Shown in pieces: positions 42,541 to 53,638 of a stretch of DNA of 64,000 bases. Every line of letters begins with the position of its first letter. Position 1 is the first letter of the stretch. The stretch comes from Lichina pygmaea (lineage: Eukaryota; Ascomycota; Lichinomycetes; Lichinales; Lichinaceae), in assembly GCA_963422465.1 (NCBI GenBank), contig OY730169.1:1240001-1304000 (forward strand), in the 5' to 3' direction. A model generated the notes under the pieces. It made no database searches. It was not told where the DNA came from and saw nothing but the letters and a program-made list of their open reading frames with translations. The translations under genes and the position numbers were made by a program.

Positions 42541-43818
42541 TGGCGCCTTTTCTACCTTCCGTCCGGGGCACATGTCTCTTGTCTTTCAGCTGGCTTGAGA
42601 TGAGCAGGTCGGGAGCGTGCAACGCAGGACCTCGCTGCTAGAGACTACGACCAGGCTCTGTTTCCTCTTTGCATTCTGTCTCGGAGCATCCTTCATCAGG
42701 TGCCTGGGTCGCACCGGGCCGATGGATTAATCGGTCCCGCGGCCGAACATTATTGAACACTTGCTACGATACGTCTCCGGTCGTCTGGCGGCAGTCGGAT
42801 GAATTCATCATCGTCGCTACATGAGGCAGTACGGCACGGTAGCTTGTCTCGTTGATTCCCGCGCACGCCGAAGTATGACAGCTACCGGTAGTGACCAGCA
42901 ACTCGACGGCCACTTGATCACTGTTGGTACGAGGCCGGCGTACGTACGTACAGTAAGTACCGTCGGCTCTTTTCCGATGCCGGCTTCTTCTTGGCTAGTC
43001 TGGAGGCACGCGACACTCCGGACGGCAGAGCTGAGACATCGTGAGGAGCTAGCTGCTACCTACGTACAGCTAGCTTCCCTAGCTGCTACTTACGTGCAGC
43101 TAGCTTCTCTAGCTGCTTCTTACGTACGTATGGACAGCTAGCTTCTCCAGCTACGACGTTACGAGACGGTTGGCTAGCTCCTGACAGGAGCCTTGTGGGC
43201 GCTAGGAGGGCTAGGAGAGCAAGGATCGCCCCTTCCTGGAGAGGTTGTCCAAGTCTACAGAGAGATCGAGAGATTGCTCGTGTGCCTATGTCCTAGTGCT
43301 TGTAGGGACCTCGTAGGAGCTGCCCTGTGATCGTTCTTCTGCTTCGTACGAGGACACACCTTTTGGAGCACGCCCCTGCTCCCGATAGACCGCTGCTGGA
43401 CTCTTCTTCTGTCTACAGTGGTTTTGTCGCCTTCAGTCTGTCGGCATGTGAGTATCGATCGTGATGTTCCAGCGAAGAGGGGCGCCGCGGGGTTCGTCTC
43501 GGGACTTTCGGAAAAGATCGCGGCAGAGCTGTTACACGCGCACAGATCGTTCCCCACTCGTAAATAATCAATTACGGTACCGGTAACTCTATTTGCCGCA
43601 AGCCCCACTTGCTCCAATATAGGCGGGAGACGGCGACCAGGACGGACCTGCCCTCGATTGCGACAGGCACGATCCGGCGTGAAGGAGCGAGAAGAAAGCG
43701 GCCGTCGACGACGTGCGCATAGAGACACATAGATGGTCGACCACCTGCAAGAAAGATAGACTGCTTCGTCCCTTTCCGTTCTCGTCGTTGCCAGCAGTCC
43801 ATCCGATCCCGCTTCGTC
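42541..43818. other. gene-free spacer with a short tandem repeat
   Basis: No gene supported. At about 43047-43150 three units of about 30 bp repeat (CTAGCTGCTACCTACGTACAG and variants, each ending AGCTAGCTTC). It contains the promoter of the CDF transporter on its right side. Confidence 0.65.
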
Positions 43819-44804
43819 ATGCCGCTGTCCAAGTCGACGCGCATCCTGCTGTTGCTCGCCATCGACTCGGCCTTCTTCTTGTTGGAGCTCGGCGTCGGCT
43901 ACGGCGTTCATTCTCTCGCTCTGGTGGCCGACTCGTTTCACATGGTGAGCAAGCCCCGGCGGCAGCCCTCCGTTCCCGTCCTCGTCGCCGCGGCTGATCC
44001 GTGTCGATCGACCCAGCTCAACGATGTCCTCTCGCTCTGCGTCGGGCTATGGGCCGTCAAGGTGGCGCGCAACAAGCCGTCCTCGGAGATGTACACCTAC
44101 GGGGTAGGTCCCGACGCCTGCCCCGATACCCGTCTGGGATCGAGCTTGAGGATGGCTTCTGACGGCAGCAGTGGCAACGCGCCGAGACCCTGGGAGCTTT
44201 GATCAACGGCGTCTTCCTCGTGGCGCTCTGCATGTCCATCTTCCTCGAGGCCACCCAGCGGCTGGTCGAGCCACAGGAGGTCCTGAATCCAAAGCTCGTC
44301 CTCATCGTTGGCTGCTGTGGCCTGCTGTCGAACGTCGTCGGCCTGTTTCTCTTCCACGAACATGGACACGGCCACGGCCACGGCCACGGCCACGCACCCG
44401 GAGACGAAGCTGGTGTGGCCGAGGCAGGCCGTAGTCGAACCGCGAACTTGCTGGACGAGTCAGGCAACGTCGAGGACGTGCTCCCGGGCGCCGTTGTCAA
44501 GACCGTCCTCGAGGACGCCCGGCCGGATGGCGACGCGAGGAGGAACGGAGATGGCCCGAAGCCCCTCCGTGCAACGTCCCCGATCCCGACGAAGAAGCTG
44601 AGCCGTCACCCCGGTAAGGGCCATCGACGTCAAAGTAGCGGCTCGAGAAGGCCGTTCGTCAGCGCCGACGAGCTCAACATCCACCCGGCAAGCTTCCGCT
44701 ACGACATCATCATGGCAGGCTGCAGACAGGGCGATCGCGAGCCCCGCGAGACCGCGGGCTCGGAGGACGAGGAGGCGAACGTCGGAGAGGGACCAGAAGA
44801 AGAA

Positions 44805-44882
<78 letters not shown>

Positions 44883-45734
44883 AAGGGACCGCCGACGGAG
44901 CAGTCTCCCTTGGTGGCGAAGAGCAGGGGTTCAGCGCATGACACACCGGACGGCGACCGCAAGCCAGGGCGCCCCGCTGGCGCGCGTGCGGCACACGATC
45001 ATCACCGCGACAAGCCGGGCCCGCGCGGCGGCCATTCTCACGGCGACCTCAACATGCGCGGCGTCTTCCTCCACGTGATGGGCGACGCGCTGGGAAACAT
45101 TGGCGTCATCGCGTCGGCGCTCGTCATCTGGCGCACGGACTACTGGTGGCGCTTCTACTCGGATCCGCTCATCTCGCTGCTCATCACCGTCATCATCCTG
45201 GTGTCGGCCATCCCGCTGTGCAAGGCCGCGTCTCGGATCCTGCTGCAGGGCGTGCCCGTCGGCATGAGCGTCGATCGGATCAAGGAGGACATCCAGAGCC
45301 TCGGCGGCATCATCGGCTGCCACCACCTGCACGTCTGGCAGCTGAGCGACACGAAGATCGTCGCCTCGCTCCACGTCAAGGTCGACTTTGACTTCAAGGG
45401 CGAAGGCTCGGCCCGGTACATGAGCCTGGCGCACGAGGTCCGCAGGTGCCTGCACAGGTACGGCATCCACTCGTCCACGATCCAGCCCGAGTTCGCGCTG
45501 GCCACGTCCGGCTCGAGGTCGCCGGCGGCGTGGGCCGGCGACGAGGACCGGCCGTCGTCGCCTCCGGACGGCGGCCAGCTCCGATCCTACCACAGCAGCC
45601 AGCGGCCCAGTCGGGCCGGCAGCTCTCCGGCCGAGTCGGCCCGATGCCTGCTGGAGTGCGGGGACGAGTGTCGCGACGGTGATCAATGCTGCGCGCCTGG
45701 AGGTACCGATTCCGATCGAGCTGTCTCCGGCTAA
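43819..45734 (+). CDS. zrc1: Zrc1/Cot1-type zinc transporter (cation diffusion facilitator)
   Basis: Three exons, 43819-43944, 44017-44103 and 44172-45734, give 591 residues. Introns are 72 bp (GTGAGC...CAG) and 68 bp (GTAGGT...CAG). The joins rebuild VADSFHM|LNDVLSL and MYTYG|WQRAETLGALING. Both CDF metal-site motifs are present: H41xxxD45 in helix 2 and HVMGDALGN in helix 5 (about residues 372-376). The loop between helices 4 and 5 starts with a His-rich stretch (HEHGHGHGHGHGHAPGD, about 133-149) and, unusually, continues to a run of 26 Asp (residues 283-308, GAC repeats 44805-44882). The cytosolic C-terminal domain (IIGCHHLHVWQLSDTKIVAS) is followed by a Ser-rich tail and a Cys cluster (CLLECGDECRDGDQCC). 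Zrc1 proteins move Zn or Co into the vacuole in exchange for protons. The Asp run and Cys tail may bind extra metal. Confidence 0.93.
44805..44882 (+). repeat. (GAC)26 trinucleotide repeat coding for poly-Asp
   Basis: Uninterrupted run of 26 GAC codons within the CDF transporter loop. Likely length-polymorphic. Confidence 0.95.
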
Positions 45735-47871
45735 GCTATGCTGTTCTGCTGTTTGCATTGCTGTATTCCCATCTTGTTCCTTCTTCGTCGTCTTCTTCAC
45801 CTCCCTCCTCTTCATCCCTCTCCTCGTCCTCCTCCTCCTCCTCCTGATCCCTCTCCTCCCTCTCCTCCTTCTTCATGTTTGGATACCCGCCCTCCTACAA
45901 ACAATGAAGCATCTCTTTCAACTCCTTCTCTCTCTTGCACTCCATCTTCCAACTCCACACTCCTCCACCTTCTCTACCTCCTCACCTTCTCTCCTCATCA
46001 CAACCAAGTCTCACACAAAAGAAGTACGAAAAGGTCTTCGGAGTAAGGGGAACAGGTCGCTCTGGGGAACCGAACACTGTTCAGAGGGAGTTGTGGGCAT
46101 CGGACAGTCGCAAGTATACGAGGACCAGGAGTGTTCAAACGACCAGAGGGGGCATCTGAGGAGCAAGAGCGTTCAGAAGATCAAGAGGGTTCGAAGAGCG
46201 CGGCGTTGGGTGGGAGAAGAAGGCGATGCGAGAGAGGGGAGAGGGAAGTCGAGGGGCAGAGGGGGAGGCAGCCGAGTACAGACAGATCATCAGCATAGAA
46301 CATGACAAGCCTAGCATGACAGTGCCCGCACCACAGACACTCAAATTCAATCACAGACACCTGTACTCCGTACTTCCGTACCGTACCTTCCACCCCCCCC
46401 CCCCCCAGGGCTCTTCCTGCTCTTACTGCTCTTACTGCTCCTTGGCGGAGGAGTGCCGTTTCGATGTGAGTGCTTCAAGAACCCCATCGATAGGGTCTGA
46501 CGACCCCTGGCTGACTTCATTTGGGGGCTTTTCTTTTTTTTTTTTTGGTGCTGTCTTTTTTGCTACTACGTACATACGTACCGGAACGTTCGTATCAGCC
46601 ATACCATACCATACCGTACGTACTTAACGTACCTGACTCGGTCGTTTGGTCGACCAGGTGCCAGGTAAAAAGTCACCTTCTTTTGGGCACGTTTCTCGGC
46701 ACGCCGAGAAATACAGTACCGTACGGTACCGTACAGTACTCACTTGCCACTTACATGTTCAGGCGAGAGCAGCTGGCTTGGGCTGGAGCAACGCTGGAGC
46801 TCCAAAGCAAATGGCCTGCTCTGAGAGGGGGAGAAGATGATGATGATGATGATGATGTTGATTGAAGCCCTGTCGGACCCGAGAGCTGATATAGCCCCCT
46901 ATCTACTGTACCGTAGCTGACTGACATTACCGTACTGACTAAGCCAGGCTCAGCCCTGGCAACGAGCAGAACACCGAAAAACACTGTCAGGCATTCCTAG
47001 CGAGCCAAAAAAAAAAAAAAGAAGGGTTTGTGCCTGACTGTCTTTGACTAGTTTCTGATGGGTTTGATTTTTCTGCTGACGGTGCTGTCGCCACTCTGAT
47101 CATCTTCCAGCTGGTCGTTCACTTGACTGACCACGCTCCCTATGTAGGAGTATGTACGCAGGTACCGTACCCTCCACGCCCTCGTAGAGTACAAGATACC
47201 CTCGTACATCGACCACTGTGCTTCTACGCCAACCTCCGGAGTTGGACTCCTCCACCACTCTCTGCTCTGGGTATCCATCCCATCCATGGACCGTTTGTGC
47301 TTAGGTGCCCTCACTTCCGTTGTCTTCCAAAAAGGCGACTTAGTCGATACCGGTACATACGTAGTGGGTTTCGTGGGTCTGTGCTGGAATGCAGTATCAT
47401 AGCGTCTACGTACGTACGGAAGTACGGTATCGAGGAACCCTCTCGCTGGATCAATATTCCCTGCTTGCATCCAACGTCAAAAGTCCCAGACCATTCGTAC
47501 ACAAAAACATCCCCTCTGGTTCTTACGCCAAAACCCCCCTCTCCGCAACAGCGCTTCTTGTATAGCACATGCGAGGAACGAATTTCAAGGGTTGAAGATA
47601 ATGATGGCCGTTTCCTCTCTGCTGTCGCTCGACTGTACACTGTACAGGATGTTTCGTTGTGCGAAGGTGGAGACGACGGCATGCCGGAAGCGCATGCCGA
47701 GTCGCTGTGAGATCGTCCTCCTCGCCCTTCAAACCGGCCCATCGCAGGAATCGCGGCCCGGGGCTCTAGTCTGCCTCGACAGTCTCGATCCAGACGCGGT
47801 GTCGTTCTGCTCTGCTGCCGAGGACTGCCGGTTCCTTGTTCTTGGTCCTGGCCCGGGGCAATGCGCCACCG
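45735..47871. other. gene-free stretch, low complexity and GTAC-rich
   Basis: Pyrimidine-rich CTCCTC tracts (about 45790-45870), a C run (46386-46406), a T run (46530-46544), dense TACGTAC/CGTACGGTAC words (46560-46760 and 47130-47450) and an A run (47006-47020). Open frames (up to 208 residues) are compositional and show no domains. No gene is supported. Confidence 0.6.
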
Positions 47872-48765
47872 CTAATCGGTTATCTCGTCGCTCGTGTCGG
47901 TCAGGAACGCGGATAAACTCGCGCGGTAAAAGGGCAGCGGGAGGGACACGCCGGCCTCGTGAATCTGCGCTCTGAACCTGTCCAGCGTGCCGAACAAGAC
48001 GTCCCTGAACTGCGGCCACAGAGCTGTCGAGATGCCGGAGAACGCAAGCTTGCTGTCGATGAGTGTTTCGTCGTCGTCGAGCTTGCGTGCCAACTGCTTC
48101 CAGTCTCCCGCCGCGATATACTCTTGGGCTTCGGACGAGCCACGGTCGAATCTGGAGATGGCCGCCGAGATCTCCGAGACGAGATTGTCGTAACTGCGCT
48201 CGAGCTGGGTCGCCGACGCGCGCATGACGTCCCCAAGGGACTGGTGCTCGCCGGCAACGAAGCCTCCTTGCGAAGCCTCCGTGAAGGCCTCGGTCCAGGA
48301 CTCCCACCGCCGATGTCGTGCAAACCAGGCGCAGGGCCTGAAGGGCGAATCGACCCTCAACCGTGCCAGGTCTGGGGTCAGGAACTCGGCATAATCCAGC
48401 AGGAAGCGGTGGACGCGCATGGCCTGGATCTGGCGCAGCATCGGGCGCCGTCGATAGCCGGCATGGAGCTCGTTTGTGGTCAGCGCAAGCTCAAGCTTGT
48501 GCTTTCGGAAGAGGTAGCCCGTATCGTCGTCGTAGGGATTGTTCAGCAGACTGATCATGACGTCGCGAAGGGCTTCCGCCAGGCGAAGCTGACGTGGCGA
48601 GAGGGCGGTTCTCAAGGTGTCTTCGCATACAGCGAGCTCGCTGTCGGGGATGGGCGACGTCAAGAACGGTCGAGAAGGCATGACGAGTCGAAAACGTATA
48701 TGGATAACTTTTTCCTGCTCAATGTTCGTCCGCGTACGGTTGATCTCTGTGAACGAGGCAAGCAT
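47872..48765 (-). CDS. hypothetical protein, unknown family
   Basis: A single 297-residue frame. The 5' 28 codons may be leader: ATG 48681 (MPSRPFLTSPIPDSELAVC) is a likely alternative start, giving 269 residues. I do not recognise the family. What can be seen is a mostly alpha-helical, soluble, Arg- and Leu-rich protein without signal peptide or membrane helix. Motif-like stretches are SPRQLRLAEALRDVMISLLN, FARHRRWESWTEAF and RSYDNLVSEISAAISRFDRG, and the C-terminal end is acidic (TDTSDEITD). Codon use and GC resemble the neighbouring real genes, and the frame is longer and less repetitive than shadow frames here. A long frame exists on the opposite strand (47959-48900) but is Arg-rich in the way of GC shadows. 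Possibly part of a larger gene. Confidence 0.5.
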   Translation of the reverse strand: MLASFTEINRTRTNIEQEKVIHIRFRLVMPSRPFLTSPIPDSELAVCEDTLRTALSPRQLRLAEALRDVMISLLNNPYDDDTGYLFRKHKLELALTTNELHAGYRRRPMLRQIQAMRVHRFLLDYAEFLTPDLARLRVDSPFRPCAWFARHRRWESWTEAFTEASQGGFVAGEHQSLGDVMRASATQLERSYDNLVSEISAAISRFDRGSSEAQEYIAAGDWKQLARKLDDDETLIDSKLAFSGISTALWPQFRDVLFGTLDRFRAQIHEAGVSLPLPFYRASLSAFLTDTSDEITD

Positions 48766-49652
48766 CGCGACGTCCCTTCCTCCGAGGGATGTGCCATCTT
48801 CCCTCCCTTCTCCACGTCCCAGTCTTCGCTCCTCCCTCTTTCGTCCGGTCAGTCAGTCGGAAGCCGGTCCCATCGATACCAGGTCAAGGCGGACCCGTAA
48901 GCGGTAGTTCGACCCCAGCTTCTCGACCTTGGCGTTTTAGGAAGCATATCCATCACCACTGCCAGGAGCAGGTGAGGTAGCTGACAGGGCGTCGACCGGT
49001 CGAAGGCAAGTCCTTGACAAGTCTTGCTCCCCACCTGGTAGGTCAGCGTGACCCACCGCGTCCATTGCCCATCATGCCCACCATACCCATACCCATACCC
49101 ATACCCATCCTCCCGTTCAGTCCACAGCAATACCACTGCCATCGCACTACTACAAGTCCATGTTAGATGATGATGGCAAGCGTAGAACGGCGTCGGTAGC
49201 AGACCGTTCCCGAGCCACATCCGGCCGTAGGCCAGACAAACTCACTCCCTTCTGTACCGTTCCGGCAGCAAGCAAATCGCTCCGAGCAGCAGCGGCAGCA
49301 GCAGCGGCAGCGGCAGCGGATAGGTGGAGACTAATTAACTGACCGTCTGTCGTCAGAGTTTTACTCCATGAAAGGGCCCCCCCCCCCCCCCCCTCCCTCC
49401 TTCCGAAAAGTTCTCCCTTCAAAAAAAAGGGCCAAGAAAGGCCAAGGAAAGTAGACGGATTGGCGGGCTTTCTTCTTTTCTTTCCTCTTGAGCTTCACAA
49501 TACGTTAAAAGAGACGGCTTCTTCGTCCCGGACCGGACTCCCCGCTCCATGTAAAACATAGGGCCAGATTCCTGTTTCATCTCGGCCCAGACTCTCGCCC
49601 ATCTCTATCGAACGGGCGTGTTGCGAGGCATGGCCCCCACTGTGATAGGAGC

Positions 49653-49696
<44 letters not shown>

Positions 49697-49890
49697 CTGA
49701 CCCGATGGTTCAGATACTCCGTGTAATTATTCAGGTACCGTGAGTTTGTGGGTGACTCTACTTAGTCGTTCCTGCTCCTTGACCGATCGTGCAAGGCGCA
49801 GAGGTGTGCAAGGGCACGGCAGTATAAGTAAGGCACGACGATGAATTCTCTCGTATATCGACAAAGTAACGTGCGAGGGGCACAACACTC
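48766..49890. other. gene-free spacer with simple repeats
   Basis: Contains a CATACC hexamer repeat (about 49081-49106), a GCAGCAGCGGCAGC stretch (49287-49318), a C run (49377-49393) and (GAT)14 at 49654-49695. No gene is supported. Confidence 0.65.
49654..49695. repeat. (GAT)14 microsatellite
   Basis: Fourteen uninterrupted GAT units in the spacer downstream of the phosphoesterase gene. Confidence 0.9.
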
Positions 49891-52845
49891 TCAACTCGAA
49901 CACAACAGGAAGAGATACCAGATGCCCGCGACGACGACCATCTTCAGCGCCGCGGGTATCATGTCTCCGAGGACGAAAGCGATCTTCGCCTGTGCTCGCT
50001 CCAGAAATGTCCTGGGCATGGCTGGGGCTATCCCTGCGCCGGCGTACGTCCCCCCGGCGTACGTCCCCCCGGCATATGTCCCCCAGGCATATGTCCCCCC
50101 GACGTACGTCCTCCCGCTGACCGGGTTCCACGGCGGCAAAGGCGCCAATGTCGACGGCACCGCTGACGGCCGGCCTAGTTCGGCGTCGAAGGAGAGGTAC
50201 GAGAGAAGCCCCCTTTGAGAGTGGATCATCCGCGATCGTCGCTTGCCCTTCCCGTCGCATTCGTGCTGCCCGGACGAGCTGGATGAGGATGACGTGGGCG
50301 AGGTCGGTGACGAGGAAGGCGAGTCGATGCCGTGCCCGTCGGCCGTGGGAGTCGGTTGCATGACGACCCCGTTGGCGCGCGAGTGGTCCCCTCTGTGGCT
50401 GTTGCCCGGCTGACGTGGGCGGGAATGACCGCTTGAGATGGTGTTGCGACGGTGCTGCCGCTGGCCCCTTTCGGCCTCCACCGAGGTCCGGGAAGAGGAA
50501 CCGCTCACGGATGAGATGGCTTGATGGTGCTCGTTCGACCTGTCGGGGCCAAGGCCCGGCGGAGCTGCTCCCACGGCCACGGGCAGCCCAAAGTGCGCCT
50601 TCGCTCCGGGCTCGCCTGCGCGCGAGAAGCGACGAGATGGAGGGGCCGTTTTTTGATGCTGCTGGCCGGGATAGCACGTGTCTTGCTCCGCCCGAGAGTC
50701 GGCGTCAGACTCCTCCTGGCTCACGTCTCGATCGTCGTGCGACCCGTGCTCTCGCCTCTGCTTGAAGGCGGCTCGTGCTCCGCTCGCGCTCACCATCCGG
50801 ACGACGGCCCGCGCGCCCAGCGCTACGACCGTGACGACCAAGAGCCACGCGTACCGGACGAATATTCCCAGTTGGTCTGGCAGCAGGCACAGGTGCGTCT
50901 GGATGGTTTGCCTCTCTCCCTCCGGGACGGCGCCAACGTCGCTCGACATCTGCTGCCCCTCGCCGCGGAGGTCGATCGGATTCCAGAGGCTCGCCATCAC
51001 GAACCCTGGTCGTCGGACGCCCATCGCCCAAGAGATACTCTTGACGGTGATCTCTCTGATCTTCGCCGTCGCCTTGCCGGTCCCAGCCTGGCCTTGACCT
51101 GCAGAGCGGGAGTACCTGGTGTGCGCGACGTCGCAGTGGTCGTGGTCGTCACCGGAGAATGCATAAACGACTCCGTTGCGCCCCCCACCGACACCACCGG
51201 CCTTGTCTAGGATCTCCTGTGACAGCGACGGCGTGAGCACGTTCTGGTAGCGATATCCCTTCTGTATCTCGATCGCGTTTCTCTCGTCGCTGCCCCCGTC
51301 GTCTGTCGTCTCCGACGGCGGCCAGCGTTCTCTCAGTGGACCACATCTGGTGCCAGCGTCGCGATAAAGGGGGATGTGAGTGAGCACGATGGTCGGGAAT
51401 TCCGTCGAACGACCGGTCACTTCTACCCTGGCCTGAATCTGGGGTTGCCCGTCGCCGGGGACCCCAACCTCGTGGCGATACCTCTCCTTGCCACCGGTGG
51501 CTCTGGCGCCGGCTTCGACCCCAGGTGCAGCTCCGCCGAGAAAGCGCACCTCTCTGGCAGCGGCCTGTGCCATCTTCCTCTCCAGGTCGTTCAGGAAGTC
51601 CTGCGCCGGGCGCCAGACGTTCTCATTCCCGTCGTTCACATTTCCGACGGCCTGCGCTGGCGGCTGGCCACGGCCGGCGTCCTTCGCGCTGAGCGAGACG
51701 GTATCCACCGACACAAAGGTGTGGTTGCCAATCACGTCGACGCGGTTTCCTTCGCCGAAGAAAGCGTTGAACCTGTCTCGAACCGGGAGTTGGATGTCGC
51801 TGCCGAGACCCAGATCGTGGTTCCCCGGGAGGCTCGCGATGATCCTTGGCGCGACTCGACACGAGCCGTCTGCGGCTCCAGTCGTCTGCAGACATCCGCT
51901 GCCGGGGGCAGGTTTCTGGAGGAATATCCGTCCAAAACGTTCGTATTCCCGCAGCCAAAAAGTCTCTCCGTACCTCCTCCATCGCTCCTCGGGCGACTTG
52001 GTCGACTGCGTCGACCACTCCCGGCCGCCGTCGAACAGGTCCCCGAGGAAGACGACGGTGTGCGGCGCCAAGATGCGTTGCAGGAGCGAAAAGGACCGTC
52101 GCAAGTAGAGGTCGGTGTAGTAGATCGTGAGTGACGACAGAGGCCACGGCCGTCCTGGGTACGTATGCGGATCCACGAGTTGCGGATCGGCGACGAATAT
52201 GAGACGATGGGGCGAGGCCGCCTCGGCCCCTGCGCGGTCATCACCAGAGTCGGACGGACGGCCTCGGTGCCAGTCCTCCCACTCTTCCCAGTCGCAACGT
52301 CGGATGTGGTCTCGAAACGACTGCCGTTCCCCGTGCCAGAGCACAAGCAGCCACGCAAGCGTCAGAAGGACAGGCACGGACAGCAGGTGCGAGAGCGCTC
52401 GTCTTGCCGAGCTTGGCCTGCTGCTCCGTCTCTCCCTCCTCGACCTTGCGTTGCCGGTCCAGCCGGGTTTGCAGTCTCCTCGATCGGCGGCGTACCGAAA
52501 CACACGTGTGACATGGGCGCCGTAGCCGTTCGTGTGCGCCCATTCCGGCAGCAGGCCCAAGCAACGGTCCAGCAGCGATGGCGACCCAGCGCGTAACGGG
52601 AACGTCGACCGCTCCGAGGCGTGGTAGACGGACGGCGGAGGGTAGCGGTTCGATGTCATCGTCTCGGCAGCAGCCTGTGTCTGGGAGCTTCGCGGCAGCT
52701 TATCAGCGACTCGCGACGGGACGGTATCGTGGGGCTGACATCTGAACGCCATCGACCCTCGGCAACACCAGCGGCTGCCGCCTGTATCGTCCTCGACCAG
52801 GGCAGCACATGAAGACATACCGACGGTCCCGCGCCCGAGGAGCAT
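49891..52845 (-). CDS. Ted1/Cdc1-type metallophosphoesterase (GPI-anchor remodelling family)
   Basis: One frame of 984 residues. ATG 52659 (MTSNRYPPPSVYHASER) is a likely alternative start 62 codons in. An N-terminal membrane helix (about 155-175, VPVLLTLAWLLVLW) precedes the calcineurin-like domain. Metal-site motifs appear in order: FVADPQLVD (about 218), VVFLGDLFDGG (about 267), GNHDLG (about 344), TIVLTHIPLY (about 487) and FSGDDHDHCD (about 565). A second helix (YAWLLVVTVVALGA, about 665) and a C-terminal one (MVVVAGIWYLFLLC) follow. This layout is that of yeast Ted1/Cdc1 and mammalian PGAP5, ER and Golgi enzymes that remove ethanolamine phosphate from GPI glycans. Between the last helices lies a 250-residue Ser/Arg-rich linker with a pentapeptide repeat (YVGGT YAWGT YAGGT YAGGT) unusual for the family. 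Which yeast paralogue it matches is uncertain. Confidence 0.88.
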   Translation of the reverse strand: MLLGRGTVGMSSCAALVEDDTGGSRWCCRGSMAFRCQPHDTVPSRVADKLPRSSQTQAAAETMTSNRYPPPSVYHASERSTFPLRAGSPSLLDRCLGLLPEWAHTNGYGAHVTRVFRYAADRGDCKPGWTGNARSRRERRSSRPSSARRALSHLLSVPVLLTLAWLLVLWHGERQSFRDHIRRCDWEEWEDWHRGRPSDSGDDRAGAEAASPHRLIFVADPQLVDPHTYPGRPWPLSSLTIYYTDLYLRRSFSLLQRILAPHTVVFLGDLFDGGREWSTQSTKSPEERWRRYGETFWLREYERFGRIFLQKPAPGSGCLQTTGAADGSCRVAPRIIASLPGNHDLGLGSDIQLPVRDRFNAFFGEGNRVDVIGNHTFVSVDTVSLSAKDAGRGQPPAQAVGNVNDGNENVWRPAQDFLNDLERKMAQAAAREVRFLGGAAPGVEAGARATGGKERYRHEVGVPGDGQPQIQARVEVTGRSTEFPTIVLTHIPLYRDAGTRCGPLRERWPPSETTDDGGSDERNAIEIQKGYRYQNVLTPSLSQEILDKAGGVGGGRNGVVYAFSGDDHDHCDVAHTRYSRSAGQGQAGTGKATAKIREITVKSISWAMGVRRPGFVMASLWNPIDLRGEGQQMSSDVGAVPEGERQTIQTHLCLLPDQLGIFVRYAWLLVVTVVALGARAVVRMVSASGARAAFKQRREHGSHDDRDVSQEESDADSRAEQDTCYPGQQHQKTAPPSRRFSRAGEPGAKAHFGLPVAVGAAPPGLGPDRSNEHHQAISSVSGSSSRTSVEAERGQRQHRRNTISSGHSRPRQPGNSHRGDHSRANGVVMQPTPTADGHGIDSPSSSPTSPTSSSSSSSGQHECDGKGKRRSRMIHSQRGLLSYLSFDAELGRPSAVPSTLAPLPPWNPVSGRTYVGGTYAWGTYAGGTYAGGTYAGAGIAPAMPRTFLERAQAKIAFVLGDMIPAALKMVVVAGIWYLFLLCSS

Positions 52846-53605
52846 GCCGCTTCCACGACGACGACGCTCGGCCGAGAGCAGTGAGGGTTCAGCGAGGAAC
52901 AGCAGAGAGCCTGCGAGTGGTCATCCCCAGACCAGATCCTTTCTTCGGTCGCGCGACTCCGAGCCTTCCCATGTCACGTGGGAGCCCAGCTCCGTGCAGT
53001 GTCGATCGCGGCCTTTCGGTCTCAAGGGGAAGCACGAGCAACACGAAGTCCCGGTGGTGGTTGCAATCCGCGGTACCTATACGTTACGTCACGTACTTTG
53101 TACAACAACACAACGGACAAGTACTTCGTACTTCCGTAAGGCTGTTGAATGTCGACGGACAAAATGCCGAGTCTTCCGGACCCGGCAAATCTGCCGCACC
53201 GCCTTTCTGCTGTTGTTATCGTCGGCACCAGCCGATGATCACGGTAATTACGGAGTACCGTACCTTACGTACAGCACACCCAACCCTCCTGAACAGAAGC
53301 TACTTTGTACTTCTGAACAATGGCACCCTGAACATTCACCATCCCACTCACATGACAATACTTTGCTGAAACAGTATGTATGTAGGTACGAGTACGTACC
53401 CAAAGAGTTTATGATACTACGTAGTCACCATAACAAACTGTCAGTCCAGAGGTCAATTCTACCTACATCTCATCAACCCACCAGAAAAGCTACGATACAT
53501 ATCATGCCCTGTCTTCACTACACCCCAACACCCAACACTCACCACCCAACACTCACCACCCAACACCAAGCACTCAAACCCCCAACAAAGTCAAGTCGAG
53601 GTACC

Positions 53606-53638
<33 letters not shown>

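Noticed and set aside
45679-46305. 208-residue membrane-like protein downstream of the zinc transporter
   Set aside because: Its hydrophobic run comes from a CTCCTC tract; composition-driven, with no conserved signature.
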